Source: Acidobacteriota bacterium
GTDB taxonomy: Bacteria; Acidobacteriota; Vicinamibacteria; Vicinamibacterales; JAFNAJ01
Assembly (NCBI GenBank): GCA_023384575.1
Contig: JAHDVP010000024.1
Location: 18,220-82,219 of the forward strand
Reading direction: 5' to 3'
DNA: 64,000 nt
Part shown: positions 27,300 through 36,332 of the stretch, in pieces
How the letters are laid out: each line of letters opens with the position of its first letter
How positions within the stretch are numbered: the stretch's first letter is position 1
Translations under genes and position numbers: made by a program
Notes under the pieces: model-generated
Databases searched by the model: none
What the model was told of the DNA's origin: nothing
Seen by the model: only the letters and a program-made list of their open reading frames with translations

Positions 27300-28663
27300 G
27301 CGCGCCGACCCTCGCGTGGCTCGACCTCGAATCGCCCGTTCCGCTGAACCAGTGGACGGGCACGTCGGCCGAGATGCAGGCCATCGCCGGTCGCCTCGGC
27401 GTGGCGCCGTGGCTGGGCTCGCCGCTGCTCGATCCGGTGTCGCCGGAGCAAGCGAGTGCGGGCACCTCTCCTAGTCCTCCCGGGTTGGCGGAGGCGTGGC
27501 AGGCGCTCGCGCAGCCAGAGCTGCGGCTCGACGTTGCGCACGTGCCGCCCGCGTCGGCGGCGACGGTGCGCTTCTACGGCCGACGAGGACGCGAGTCACT
27601 GGTCGGGCACTGGATCGACGAAGGTACGCACCACGTGGCGTGGCCGATCGAGCCGGCCTGGCTGACGAGCCTCGTCGCGTCGTTCGTCGAGGCGCCGAGG
27701 CCCGCGCACGAGGTTGGTGTGTCGATCGAAGTCGATCGCGCCGGCTTCGAGGTGTTCGTCGCGGTGATCGACCTGCTGCAGGAGGCTTCGCTCGTGGCCC
27801 TGCTCGAAGGACGCGAGCCCAGCGGGCTGCAGGTCTCCGCCTGCGATGTCCTCGCGGCGTTCGCGCGGCGCCGGAGCGAGCACGACCTGCGGTGGATGAT
27901 CGCCCGGGCCCGATGGCTGGCTCCACGGCCCCTCGCGCCCGAGGAGACCCGCATCGCCGCGGCGCTCGGGCGGCTCGCAGCTGGCGGGTGGCTCGTCGAG
28001 CAGCCCCCGGGATACGTGGTCGCCCCGGCGCTGCGCCTCGTGTGCGCGCTGCTGGCCGACACGCGGGGGTGGTGCGCCGTGTCTCGACGCGTCCGCCGGG
28101 AGACGGCCGGGGGCCGTATCGAGTGGTCGCGGCAGCACGGCGCGGTGATGAGCGGGCTCGACAGCCTGTGGATGCTCGAGTTCACCCCTGTCGCGACCGA
28201 CGGGTTCACGGCGCGGCTTCGCGATGCGACGGTCGAGGAGGTGGTGAGGCTGTCCGGGGAGTGGTTCGCCCCGGTGCTCGAGCCTGGCGGGCGGACGAGG
28301 GAGCGTCCGGCGGCGCCAGCGGCGGGTCCGCCGCCCCTGCCTGGTGAGGACGTCGAAGTATCCGAGGACGCGGTGGACTGGTACTACGCGATCGAGCGCC
28401 AGCGGCTGGGGCCCGTCACCGAGGCGGAGATGCGCGCGCTCGTGGCCGGGGGCACGGTGACGGCGACGACGCCCGTGTGGAACGCGTCGATGGACCAGTG
28501 GGGGAGCGCCGAAGCCGCGGGGCTCGTGACGGCGCCGGACATCGAGACAGCGAAGCCCACGTCGCCGCAGTTCTGTCCGGCGTGCGGGCAGGCGTGGCGG
28601 CCCGGTGCTGAGTTCTGCCCCGCGTGCGGCGCGAAAAGGGGGACACTCACCTTTTCTGGATGA
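27239..28663 (+). CDS. GYF_2-domain and zinc-ribbon protein
   Basis: A 474-residue soluble protein whose best ATG at 27239 lies inside the end of the upstream gene (61-base overlap), implying coupled translation. The first 340 residues form an unrecognised alpha/beta region with winged-helix-like segments. Residues about 379-430 match a GYF_2 domain (WYYAIERQRLGPVTEAEMRAL...VWNASMDQW), a module found in bacterial membrane-linked proteins and thought to bind proline-rich peptides. A zinc ribbon follows (FCPACGQAW...EFCPACGAK). Proline-rich linkers exist in the first gene of the cluster and could be GYF ligands, but that is a guess. The final residues and the stop codon are supplied by a family A repeat, so the original C-terminus may have been altered. 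Confidence 0.7.
   Translation: MDRHSRADQVHAAGADADSLSAPTLAWLDLESPVPLNQWTGTSAEMQAIAGRLGVAPWLGSPLLDPVSPEQASAGTSPSPPGLAEAWQALAQPELRLDVAHVPPASAATVRFYGRRGRESLVGHWIDEGTHHVAWPIEPAWLTSLVASFVEAPRPAHEVGVSIEVDRAGFEVFVAVIDLLQEASLVALLEGREPSGLQVSACDVLAAFARRRSEHDLRWMIARARWLAPRPLAPEETRIAAALGRLAAGGWLVEQPPGYVVAPALRLVCALLADTRGWCAVSRRVRRETAGGRIEWSRQHGAVMSGLDSLWMLEFTPVATDGFTARLRDATVEEVVRLSGEWFAPVLEPGGRTRERPAAPAAGPPPLPGEDVEVSEDAVDWYYAIERQRLGPVTEAEMRALVAGGTVTATTPVWNASMDQWGSAEAAGLVTAPDIETAKPTSPQFCPACGQAWRPGAEFCPACGAKRGTLTFSG
28634..28656. repeat. Family A short palindromic repeat, copy 3
   Basis: AAAAGGG arm, GGACACTCA centre, CCTTTTC arm. It is inserted at the very end of the GYF_2 gene, coding its last residues, and lies between convergent genes. 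Confidence 0.8.
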
Positions 28664-28704
28664 CGAACCGCCGACGCCCGACTGGCTTGGCGACCGTCAT
28701 CCCA

Positions 28705-29406
28705 TCACGGCCGGAACACGAGGATGTGCTGCCACGGCAGCACGTCGATGACGCGGTCGAAGCGGTAGCCCTCGGCCTCGAGTTCCAGACGCGCCTCCTT
28801 GACGCTCATCTTGTGTTCCTCGCGGATGGGGACCCAGCGGCTTTCCTTGCGGTACTCGATCAGCACCAGCCGCCCGTCGGGCTTGAGCGACCGGCGGAGA
28901 TTCCGCAGGACTTCCTGCGGTCTCGCGAGCTCGTGGTAGACGTCGACCATCAGCACGAGCTCGAACGCGCTATCGGGCAGGCGCGGGTCGACGTCGGTCG
29001 ACAGCACGAGCTCGACGTTCTCGAGCCGCGCGCGCTTCATCCGCCGCTCGAGCATGGCCAGCATCTCCGGCTGGATGTCGGTGGCGTAAACCCTGCCGTC
29101 CGGCCCGACCTGCCTGGCGAGACGCTCGGTGTAGTAACCGGAGCCGGCGCCAACGTCGGCCACGACCTGGCCGGGCCGGATGTCGAGCGCGGCAATCGCC
29201 AGGCTGGGCCGTTCCTCGATCTCCCGCTCCGGTCGGTCGAGCCAGTCCGCACCTTCATAGCTCATGACCGGGGCGATCTGTCGCCCGCTGACGGGATGTC
29301 GGCCCTGGGCCTCACCTGGGGCCGGTCCGGCGGCGAGGAGCACCAGCCCGAGTCCCAGCCGCGCGGTCAGACGAACCAAGGGTGCAGATGTCGTGGGTTC
29401 GCGCAT
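28705..29406 (-). CDS. Exported class I SAM-dependent methyltransferase
   Basis: A 233-residue protein with a typical Rossmann methyltransferase core: motif I VADVGAGSGYYTERLA, the acidic end of strand 2 (VYATDIQPEML), motif post-I and the LVLMVDVYHEL strand. The N-terminus has a hydrophobic signal-like stretch (about residues 12-33, LGLGLVLLAAGPAPGEAQ). That is odd for an enzyme needing cytoplasmic SAM. Similar exported methyltransferases are common in Acidobacteriota, and the substrate is unknown. It is the last gene of the leftward copper locus, 109 bases after the ECF sigma gene, and is convergent with the GYF_2 gene. It could be co-regulated with copper handling, but no functional link is visible. 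Confidence 0.8.
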   Translation of the reverse strand: MREPTTSAPLVRLTARLGLGLVLLAAGPAPGEAQGRHPVSGRQIAPVMSYEGADWLDRPEREIEERPSLAIAALDIRPGQVVADVGAGSGYYTERLARQVGPDGRVYATDIQPEMLAMLERRMKRARLENVELVLSTDVDPRLPDSAFELVLMVDVYHELARPQEVLRNLRRSLKPDGRLVLIEYRKESRWVPIREEHKMSVKEARLELEAEGYRFDRVIDVLPWQHILVFRP

Positions 29407-29514
29407 GCCTCGTTCGACGCTTCGTGTGCCTCGGGCGGTCCGGCTGCTAGGAGCGGTGGTCGGAGGCAGGCGAAACGGCCGCCCGAAGCACGGCGTCCGG
29501 CCGTGGGCGGCGCG

Positions 29515-30135
29515 TCACAAGGGCGGACGGCGCGGCTTCCGGCACCGGCAGTCGAGGCATCCGTGTTCGGCACAGGTGCCGCACGAGGCGACGACCTGCT
29601 TTCGCAGCGCCTCGCGCGCGCGATGGACGCGCACGGCGGCGTTGCCGGCCGAGATGCCCGAGCGCGCGGCGAAGTCCTTCACCGGCACCCCGTGGACGTC
29701 GATTTGCCGCAGCGCCTCCGCGTACTCGGGCTTCAGCGTCCTCGCGAGCGTCGAGACACACTCGCAAATCGCGTTCTGCACATCGGCGGGTGGCACGACC
29801 TCGTCGAGTTCGCGGGCGAAGGCGTCGATCGCCCGGCGCGACGCGTCGTGGCGCCGGTAATGATCGACGATCGCGTTGCGGAGCACGCGGTAGAACCACG
29901 CCACCGCCGACTCCTCGCCCCGAATCGTGTCGAGTCGGTCGAGCGCGCGCCCGAACGCGTCCTGCAGCAGGTCTTCCGCCGTCTCGCGGCTGCCTACGCG
30001 CCGTTCGAGAAAGCGGAGGAACGCGCGGTGGTTCTCGACCAGGGCCTCGAGCACGGTCGGCGAGTCGGCCGCGTCCGGCGCCAGGGTGGTGTCGCTGTCG
30101 AGGTCGAGCGTCCGTTGGCGAGCCGGGTCGGTCAT
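29515..30135 (-). CDS. ECF sigma factor with Cys-rich tail (CorE-like)
   Basis: A 206-residue ECF sigma-70 factor. Region 2 (about residues 30-95, including AEDLLQDAFGRALDRLD and WFYRVLRNAIVDHYRR) and region 4 (about 125-175, with the helix-turn-helix VKDFAARSGISAGNAAVRVHRAR) are clear. The C-terminus carries Cys185, Cys188, Cys193, Cys196 and Cys198 (CGTCAEHGCLDCRC). The same kind of tail is known from CorE/CorE2 of Myxococcus, where it binds copper and switches the sigma factor without an anti-sigma partner. Here it lies behind copper chaperone, copper ATPase and cupredoxin genes on the same strand, and no anti-sigma gene is seen. That strongly suggests a copper-responsive regulator of the locus. 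A good GGAGGG site precedes the ATG. A strong hairpin separates it from the chaperone gene. Confidence 0.85.
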   Translation of the reverse strand: MTDPARQRTLDLDSDTTLAPDAADSPTVLEALVENHRAFLRFLERRVGSRETAEDLLQDAFGRALDRLDTIRGEESAVAWFYRVLRNAIVDHYRRHDASRRAIDAFARELDEVVPPADVQNAICECVSTLARTLKPEYAEALRQIDVHGVPVKDFAARSGISAGNAAVRVHRAREALRKQVVASCGTCAEHGCLDCRCRKPRRPPL

Positions 30136-30181
30136 GGATGGACCCTCCAGAGACGGGCGATCGCCGGCGGTCGGATCGCAG

Positions 30182-30210
30182 CGGCCCCGGCGCGTGTGGC
30201 GCCGGGGCCG
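30182..30210. terminator. Strong hairpin between CopZ-like and sigma-factor genes
   Basis: Perfect 12-bp stem (CGGCCCCGGCGC / GCGCCGGGGCCG) with a 5-nt loop, 31 bases beyond the CopZ-like stop on the minus strand. No U-tract. It may end or attenuate copper-operon transcripts before the sigma gene. The core resembles family C repeats. Confidence 0.55.
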
Positions 30211-30240
30211 TGGACTACGGACATCGAAGCGACCGCCCGG

Positions 30241-30522
30241 TCAGTCGCAGCCGCAGGCGCACGCTGGCGCAGCCGAGGGCGTGCTCCCCGCCGACACGGG
30301 CGTCGCCGGGTACCCCGCGCCCGTGATGGCCGCCACGATGGCCGCGGGCGTCGACGCTCCCGGTTCGAACCGAACGCTCGCGCGACCGCTGGTCAGATCG
30401 ATGTCGACGGAGTGTACACCCGGAAGCTGGCTGGCTGCCGCCCGGACGCGGGTCGCGCACGCGCGGCAGGTCATCCCGGAGACGCTCAAGACGGTGGAAG
30501 CGGGCGAGGTGCTGGTCGACAT
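30241..30522 (-). CDS. Heavy-metal-associated domain copper chaperone, CopZ-like
   Basis: A 93-residue cytoplasmic protein made of one HMA domain with the copper-binding motif GMTCRAC (Cys19, Cys22) and the usual ferredoxin-like pattern (LPGVHSVDIDLTSGRASVRFEPG; IVAAITGAGYPA). A Cys-rich tail (CACGCD) is extra and could hold another metal ion. In the family, such proteins carry Cu(I) to the copper ATPase. The gene lies 15 bases after the ATPase gene on the same strand and is surely in its operon. Confidence 0.9.
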   Translation of the reverse strand: MSTSTSPASTVLSVSGMTCRACATRVRAAASQLPGVHSVDIDLTSGRASVRFEPGASTPAAIVAAITGAGYPATPVSAGSTPSAAPACACGCD

Positions 30523-30537
30523 GGAACACTCCCTGTG

Positions 30538-32889
30538 TCAGGCGACGCGCAACACGCGCAGTCGCAGGCTGTTGGTGACGACGCTCACCGAGCTCACGGC
30601 CATGGCCGCGCTGGCGAGAATCGGGCTGAGCAGCAGACCGAAGGCCGGGTAGAGGACGCCTGCCGCAATCGGGATGCCGAGCGTGTTGTAGGCGAACGCC
30701 CAGAACAGGTTCTGCTTCATCGTTCGCATCGTGCCGCGCGAGAGCGCGATCGCGTCGGCGACGCCGCGAAGATCGCCGCGCATGAGCGTGACGTCGCTCG
30801 CCTCGATGGCGATGTCGGTGCCCGTCCCGATGGCGATGCCCACATCGGCCTGCGCGAGGGCGGGCGCGTCGTTGACGCCGTCGCCGACCATCGCCACGAC
30901 ATGCCCACCCGCCTGCAGCCGCTCGATCTCCGCGACCTTGCCCTCGGGCAGGACCTCGGCGACGACCCGGTCGATGCCGGCCTCGCGCGCGATGGCCTCG
31001 GCCGTGGCGCGGTGATCGCCGGTGAGCATGACCACCTCGAGGCCGAGCGCGCGCAACCGCGAGATCGCCGTGGGCGCGGACGCCTTGACCGGGTCGGCGA
31101 CGCCCAGCAGCCCGCCGGGTCGACCGTCGATGCCGACGAAGACTGGCGTCCGACCCCGCTCGGCCAGCGTCTCAGCGGCGTCAGCAAGCGACGTCACGTC
31201 GATGTCTTGTCCGGCCATCGACGCGGCGTTGCCGACGACGACCGCGTGCCCGTCGACACGGCCCGTGGCACCACGCCCCGTGATCGAGGCGAAGTCGTTC
31301 GCGGGCAGGAGCCCGAGTCCGCGGTCGCGCGCAGCACGAACGATGGCGTCGGCGAGCGGGTGCTCCGAGCTGGCCTCGAGCGACGCGACGAGCTGCAGCA
31401 GCCGCGCCTCGTCGCGCCCGGCCGGACCCACCACCATGTCGGTCACCACGGGCCGGCCCTCGGTGACCGTGCCGGTCTTGTCGAGCACGACGGCCGTCAC
31501 GTCACCGGAGCGTTGCAGGGCCTCGCCGCCCTTGATGAGCAGGCCGAGTTCGGCCCCACGGCCCGTCGAGACCATCACGGCGGTCGGCACCGCCAGACCC
31601 ATCGCGCATGGGCAGGCGATGATGAGGACTGCGACCGCCGCGGCGAGGGCGCGGACGAGTGGCGCCTCGTCGGCGGCGACGAACCAGACGACGAAGGTCG
31701 CCACCGCGACCGACAGCACGACGGGCACGAAGACGCGGCTGATGCGATCGGCGAGCCGCTGGATCGGCGCGCGCGAGGCCTGCGCGTCGCGCATCAGCCG
31801 CACGATCCGGCTGAGCACGCTCGAGGCGCCGAGGTTCGACGCCCGGTAGCGGAACGCCCCAGTGCGGTTCACCGTGCCGCCGATGACGGCGTGGCCCGGC
31901 CGCTTCTCGACGGGCAGGCTCTCGCCGGTGAGCATCGACTCGTCGACGGCGCTCGCCCCCTCGATCACCACGCCGTCCACCGGGACGCGCTCGCCAGGTC
32001 GCACGAGCACGATGTCGTCGACGACGACGTCGGCGATGGCGATGTCGACATCGCCTCCGTCTCGCACCACCCGGGCCGTGTCCGGCTGGAGGGCCGCGAG
32101 CGCCCGCAGGGCCGACGAGGTCTGTCGCTTCGCGCGCGCCTCGAACATGTTGCCGACGAGAATCAGCGCGACGATGAACAGCACGGCCTCGTAGTACAAG
32201 TCGGGCGTCATGCCCCGGCTCAGAAAGAAGCCAGGGACGAAGGTCGCCGCGAGCGAGTAGAGGAACGCGGCGCCCGTGCCGACGGCGACGAGCGTGTTCA
32301 TGTCGGCCGTGTGGTGGCGAAACGCCGACCAGGCTCGCGTGTAGAAATGGCGGCCGGTCCACCCCATCACGACGCTCGTGAGCCCGAGCAGCAGGCCGAG
32401 CAGCCACGACGTGTCGATGGCGTAGAGCCAGGGCAGCCACGCCGAGAGCCACGGGTCGATGACCGCGTGGCTCCACCGCATGAACGGGTCGCCGCCCGGC
32501 GCACCCCCGTGGTCGTGGTGCCCCAGGGCCGAGAGCGCGCGCATGACCGGCATGGACACCACCATGCCGACGATCGCGGCGCCCAGGCTGACGAGGGCCT
32601 TCAGGCGCAGGTCGCGGTACTCGGCGACCTGCGCCTCGTCCTGCGCCTGCTGTTCGTCGATCGGCTCGGGAGCGGTGGCGGGAATCTCCGCGCCGTAGCC
32701 CGTCGCGCGGATCGCCTCGGCCAGCCGATCGGCTTGCACGACGGAAGGGTCGAACGACACGATGGCGTTCTCGAGCAGCAGGTTCACGGACGCGGCGCTC
32801 ACCCCGGGTGTGTGCTCGAGCGCGCGCTGCACGTGGGCCGAGCACGACGCGCAGGTCATGCCCGAGACGGGGATGGTCGTCGTTTCCAT
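30538..32889 (-). CDS. copA: Copper-exporting P1B-type ATPase
   Basis: A 783-residue inner-membrane pump starting at the ATG at 32889, with GAGAGGT before it. An N-terminal HMA domain (GMTCASC, residues about 10-16) is followed by a His-rich loop (GHHDHGG) between the first membrane helices, eight helices in all, the actuator TGES motif, the transmembrane copper site CPC (IACPCAMG), the phosphorylated aspartate in DKTGT, SEHPLA of the nucleotide domain, and [10 protein letters not shown]. It exports Cu(I) from the cytoplasm using ATP. It lies 14 bases after the cupredoxin gene and 15 before the CopZ-like gene. The open frame continues upstream into the cupredoxin gene but the HMA start fits the family. 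Confidence 0.95.
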   Translation of the reverse strand: METTTIPVSGMTCASCSAHVQRALEHTPGVSAASVNLLLENAIVSFDPSVVQADRLAEAIRATGYGAEIPATAPEPIDEQQAQDEAQVAEYRDLRLKALVSLGAAIVGMVVSMPVMRALSALGHHDHGGAPGGDPFMRWSHAVIDPWLSAWLPWLYAIDTSWLLGLLLGLTSVVMGWTGRHFYTRAWSAFRHHTADMNTLVAVGTGAAFLYSLAATFVPGFFLSRGMTPDLYYEAVLFIVALILVGNMFEARAKRQTSSALRALAALQPDTARVVRDGGDVDIAIADVVVDDIVLVRPGERVPVDGVVIEGASAVDESMLTGESLPVEKRPGHAVIGGTVNRTGAFRYRASNLGASSVLSRIVRLMRDAQASRAPIQRLADRISRVFVPVVLSVAVATFVVWFVAADEAPLVRALAAAVAVLIIACPCAMGLAVPTAVMVSTGRGAELGLLIKGGEALQRSGDVTAVVLDKTGTVTEGRPVVTDMVVGPAGRDEARLLQLVASLEASSEHPLADAIVRAARDRGLGLLPANDFASITGRGATGRVDGHAVVVGNAASMAGQDIDVTSLADAAETLAERGRTPVFVGIDGRPGGLLGVADPVKASAPTAISRLRALGLEVVMLTGDHRATAEAIAREAGIDRVVAEVLPEGKVAEIERLQAGGHVVAMVGDGVNDAPALAQADVGIAIGTGTDIAIEASDVTLMRGDLRGVADAIALSRGTMRTMKQNLFWAFAYNTLGIPIAAGVLYPAFGLLLSPILASAAMAVSSVSVVTNSLRLRVLRVA

Positions 32890-32903
32890 GGTCGTCACCT
32901 CTC

Positions 32904-33281
32904 TCACGCGTCCACCGTGATGCGTCCGCGCAGCATGCCCATGCCGCACGTGAACTCGAACGTGCCAGGACGATCCGGCACGAACTCGACCGGGGTGATC
33001 CGGTGCGCCGCCAGGAAGCGCTTCACGCCGAAGTCGGGCACGACCACCTCTTCCGAGCAGGGCGAGGTCTCGCGCCGGTCGAAGAGCAGCCGCACCGGCG
33101 TGCCGGCGCGCACACGGATGTCGGCGGGCTGGTAGCCGCCCTGAACGACCACGGGCACCTGCTGAGCTCCGTTGGTCGGGACGGCGGCCACCGCCTCGCG
33201 CCCGGCGAGGAAGAAGTACCAGTTGATCCACACGATGGTCGCCAGCCCCGCGGCGACCACGATCCAGTCGAGTGCGTTCAT
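32904..33281 (-). CDS. Membrane-anchored cupredoxin-domain protein
   Basis: A 125-residue protein starting at the ATG at 33281, preceded by GGGAGG. One N-terminal membrane helix (about residues 5-27) anchors a periplasmic cupredoxin-like beta domain. Copper ligand candidates are Cys in SPCSEE and the Cys/Met group in [10 protein letters not shown] near the C-terminus, a pattern I know from cupredoxins that accompany copper ATPases. It probably accepts copper exported by CopA or keeps it from harming the membrane. It is the first gene of the leftward copper operon and diverges from the outer-membrane protein gene across a 171-base control region. Confidence 0.85.
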   Translation of the reverse strand: MNALDWIVVAAGLATIVWINWYFFLAGREAVAAVPTNGAQQVPVVVQGGYQPADIRVRAGTPVRLLFDRRETSPCSEEVVVPDFGVKRFLAAHRITPVEFVPDRPGTFEFTCGMGMLRGRITVDA

Positions 33282-33350
33282 GATCCTGTCCTCCCTGGCG
33301 GACGCTGCCTCCGATCCGCCCGTCATTCCGGCAGACGCACGAGCGTCCCT

Positions 33351-33410
33351 GGCATTACACAAGCGCCGGCGCCCCGGCGGTGAGGCGGGCGCGTGCGGCG
33401 CTGTAATGCC
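33351..33410. promoter_or_regulatory. Inverted pair of GGCATTACA motifs in the divergent copper promoter region
   Basis: GGCATTACA at 33351-33359 on the plus strand and its exact reverse complement at 33402-33410, with GCGCCG close after the motif on both sides. Each copy faces the divergent gene it would serve (ATG at 33453 on + and 33281 on -). They could be -35-type elements for the nearby ECF sigma factor or operator half-sites. Confidence 0.5.
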
Positions 33411-33452
33411 GCCGCGGTGCGTGCGTCTCCGGACGCGAAAGGAGACCGTTCC

Positions 33453-34856
33453 ATGACACGACATCACTTCGCCGCCGTCGTCCTCGGCCTGACGTTGGGG
33501 GCCGCCTCGGTCGGTCACGCCCAGACGCACGGCCACGAAGGCCACGTGCACGACGCCGGCACGACGCCGACGACGAGCTCACCCGATCAGCCCGACGCGC
33601 TCGCCACGTTCTTCATGCAGCAGTCGTCGGGCACGAGCACGCAGCCGGCCAGCTGGCCGATGCCGATGTGGATGAAGGACCACGCGGGCTGGCAGTTCGG
33701 GGTGATGGGACAGGCGTTTCTCGTGTCCACCGCACAGTCGGGCCCGCGGGGTGACGACGGCGTCTACTCGGTGAACTGGCTGATGGCGTCGGCCGGCCGG
33801 TCCGTCGGGCGGGGCCGCGTCCAGTTCCGGATCATGACCAGCGCCGAGCCGGCGACGACCGACCGACGACGCTATCCGCTCCTGTTCCAGACGGGCGAGA
33901 GCGCGTACGGCACGCCGCTCGTCGACGGCCAGCACCCGCACGACTTCTTCATGGAACTCAGTGCGCAGTACGCGAGGCCGCTCGGGCGCGGCGGCATCGC
34001 CAGCGTGTACTACGGGGTCGTCGGCGATGCGGCCGTCGGGCCGGTGGCGTTTCCGCATCGGGCCTCGGCGCTCGAACTGCCCCAGGCCACGCTCGGGCAT
34101 CACTGGCACGACTCGACGCACATTGCGAGCAACGTGCTCACGATCGGCTGGACCAGGGGCCCGGTGCGCCTCGAAGCCTCGGCATTCCACGGCACCGAAC
34201 CAGACGAACGCCGGTGGGACGTCGACCTCGGTGCGATGAACTCGTGGTCGGTCCGCACGAGCGTGGCGCCGCATGCGAACTGGATGGGGCAGGTGTCGTT
34301 CGCCCGCCTTCGCCAGCCGGAGTCGTTCCACCCCGACGACGTCGATCGCACCACGGCCTCGGTGCACCACGTGGCGGCCAGGGGCGATGGCGACGCGCTC
34401 GCGACGAGCGTGATGTGGGCGACCAACCGCAAGAGCGTGGCGCGGACGCGAACGCACGCCGTCGCCGTCGAGACGCTGGTACCCGTGGCCAGCGGGCACC
34501 TCGTGAGCGGTCGCCTCGAGTGGACCCAGCGCGACGAGCTGTTCGAGTACGACCACGACCTCGCGCACGAGATCGCGGAGCGGACGGGAAAGACCGCCTT
34601 CGACGTGACAGCCCTGACGCTGGGCTATACACGCGAGCTCGCGGCGACCGGAGGGCTCGGCGTCGGCGTTGGCGCGACGGTGACACGGTACTGGACGGAC
34701 CGGGCGCTCGTCCCGTTCTACGGGGCGAAGCCATGGGGCGCGTCGGTCTTCCTGCGGCTCCGCGTGCGCGGGCCGTCGGGCAATCATGGGTCGCATGCCC
34801 CTACAATGGCGGAGCGTGCGGGCCTGGCACCGTCGGAGGGCCAGCCGCGACGTTGA
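33453..34856 (+). CDS. Predicted outer-membrane beta-barrel protein of the copper locus
   Basis: A 467-residue exported protein starting at the ATG at 33453 after an AAAGGAG site. The signal peptide ends near residue 24 (VGHAQ) and is followed by a His-rich stretch (THGHEGHVHD) that may bind copper. The body alternates amphipathic beta strands (VQFRIMTSAEP, IASVYYGVVGDAAVGP, GVGATVTRYWTD) as in porin-like barrels. The motifs QHPHDFFMELS and GHHWHDSTHI add more histidines. I know similar proteins only as hypothetical genes in copper-resistance islands. It is divergent from the cupredoxin-CopA-CopZ operon and shares its control region, so a part in copper efflux or binding at the outer membrane is likely but inferred. 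Confidence 0.75.
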   Translation: MTRHHFAAVVLGLTLGAASVGHAQTHGHEGHVHDAGTTPTTSSPDQPDALATFFMQQSSGTSTQPASWPMPMWMKDHAGWQFGVMGQAFLVSTAQSGPRGDDGVYSVNWLMASAGRSVGRGRVQFRIMTSAEPATTDRRRYPLLFQTGESAYGTPLVDGQHPHDFFMELSAQYARPLGRGGIASVYYGVVGDAAVGPVAFPHRASALELPQATLGHHWHDSTHIASNVLTIGWTRGPVRLEASAFHGTEPDERRWDVDLGAMNSWSVRTSVAPHANWMGQVSFARLRQPESFHPDDVDRTTASVHHVAARGDGDALATSVMWATNRKSVARTRTHAVAVETLVPVASGHLVSGRLEWTQRDELFEYDHDLAHEIAERTGKTAFDVTALTLGYTRELAATGGLGVGVGATVTRYWTDRALVPFYGAKPWGASVFLRLRVRGPSGNHGSHAPTMAERAGLAPSEGQPRR

Positions 34857-34948
34857 CGGACAGCGCGGGGCACTCGGCGACGGGCGCCCTGCGACCCTCA
34901 GCCCGAGACGGTGTCGCCCTTCGGCAGCGCCGAAAGGCCAACATACCC

Positions 34949-36286
34949 ATGCCACTGCGTATCCCGATGCTGCCAACGCTCCTCCTGCCCGCGCTCTTCG
35001 GTCTCGGGGTGGCCGGTCCCGCGCTGGCGCAGACGAACCGCATCGACCTCGTCACGCCGCTCGCGCCCGAGCTCGCCGCGCACGGGGCCCATTCAATCGG
35101 CGTGCAGACGCTTCGATTCACGCGCCAGTTCTGGCCTGATGTGCTCAATACGGTCGAGGGAGAGCCCACCGTGTTTGCCGACCGGACACTGACGGTCGAG
35201 GTCTGGTACCCGGCGGCGCTCGCCGAAGGACAACGGGAGGGTGGGACCTACGAGACGACCACGCGCGACCCCTCGGTGAAGACGACGTTGCGCGGTCGTG
35301 CGGTACGCGATGCCGTGCCGGCCGCCCAGCCCGGCGGCTTCCCGCTCGTCATCGTGTCGCATGGATATCCCGGCAATCGGTATCTCATGAGCCACCTTGG
35401 CGAGAACCTCGCGTCGAAGGGGTTCGTGGTCGCGGCCATCGATCACAAGGACAGCACGTACGACGACCAGCGAGCGTTCGCGAGCACGCTCTACCACCGG
35501 CCGCTCGACGTGCTGCTCGTGCTGGACGAAATGAGCCGCCTCGCGCGTGCCGACTCGGCCAGCACGTGGACCGGCATCGTCGACGCCTCGCGCACGGGCC
35601 TCGTCGGTTACTCGATGGGTGGCTACGGCGTGCTGAACGTCATCGGGGCGGGGTTCAGCGAGGCGAGCGAAACGATGCCCGGCGCTCCTCCGAACCGGAT
35701 GCTGAAGGGGCGGGGGGCCTGGCACGAGGACCATCGAGGACGGCACGACCCGCGCGTGAAGGCGGCGATCGCCATTGCCCCGTGGGGCATGACGCGCGGG
35801 GTGTGGGATGCCGACGGGTTGAGCGGCGTTCGCGGCCCGGTGCTGTTCGTGGCGGGCAGCGCCGACGAGGTGTCGGGCTACGAGACCGGCACGCGGGCGA
35901 TCTTCGAGGGAGCGACGAACGCGGAGCGGTACCTCCTGACGTTCCTGGGTGCCGGACACAACGCGGCCGCACCGATTCCGGCACCGGAGGAGGCGTACGA
36001 AGAGCGGTCGCCACAGCGGTCCTCTCCCTTCCTGCACTATGCCGACGCGGTGTGGGACACGGTCCGCATGAACAACATCCTGGCTCACTTCGCGACCGCG
36101 TTCTTCGATCTCCACCTGAAGAGCGACGCGGCGGCCCGCTTGTATCTCGACCTCGTGCCGCAGGGGAAGGCAGGGGTGTGGGCCGTCGACGCGGAAGGCC
36201 AGCCCCAGCCGGCCCACACGTACTGGAGAGGTTTCAAGCGCGGCACCGCCGTCGGCCTCGTGTTCGAGCGTCTCGCGCCGAGGTGA
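34949..36286 (+). CDS. Exported alpha/beta hydrolase (PAF-acetylhydrolase-like)
   Basis: A 445-residue protein starting at the ATG at 34949, with a signal peptide ending near residue 28 (GPALAQ). The alpha/beta hydrolase core shows the oxyanion stretch FPLVIVSHGYPGNRY, the nucleophile elbow GYSMGG, a late aspartate (VAGSADEVSGYE) and the catalytic histidine in LGAGHNAA. An insertion of about 50 residues between nucleophile and acid may form a lid. The overall look is that of platelet-activating-factor acetylhydrolase/dienelactone-type esterases. The substrate is unknown. It follows the outer-membrane protein gene by 92 bases on the same strand but has no evident copper link. Confidence 0.85.
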   Translation: MPLRIPMLPTLLLPALFGLGVAGPALAQTNRIDLVTPLAPELAAHGAHSIGVQTLRFTRQFWPDVLNTVEGEPTVFADRTLTVEVWYPAALAEGQREGGTYETTTRDPSVKTTLRGRAVRDAVPAAQPGGFPLVIVSHGYPGNRYLMSHLGENLASKGFVVAAIDHKDSTYDDQRAFASTLYHRPLDVLLVLDEMSRLARADSASTWTGIVDASRTGLVGYSMGGYGVLNVIGAGFSEASETMPGAPPNRMLKGRGAWHEDHRGRHDPRVKAAIAIAPWGMTRGVWDADGLSGVRGPVLFVAGSADEVSGYETGTRAIFEGATNAERYLLTFLGAGHNAAAPIPAPEEAYEERSPQRSSPFLHYADAVWDTVRMNNILAHFATAFFDLHLKSDAAARLYLDLVPQGKAGVWAVDAEGQPQPAHTYWRGFKRGTAVGLVFERLAPR

Positions 36287-36332
36287 GGGCCGTCCAGACG
36301 GGATGATAGATTGAGCCAGGGAGTCGCTGCCG

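Noticed and set aside
28663..33135. 1503-aa open frame on the plus strand across the copper locus
   Set aside because: It is antisense to five genes with clear family motifs and has no domain of its own.
33351..33410. CopY-type operator
   Set aside because: The CopY box is a compact TACANNTGTA; here the TTACA and TGTAA halves are 42 bp apart and no CopY/BlaI gene is near.
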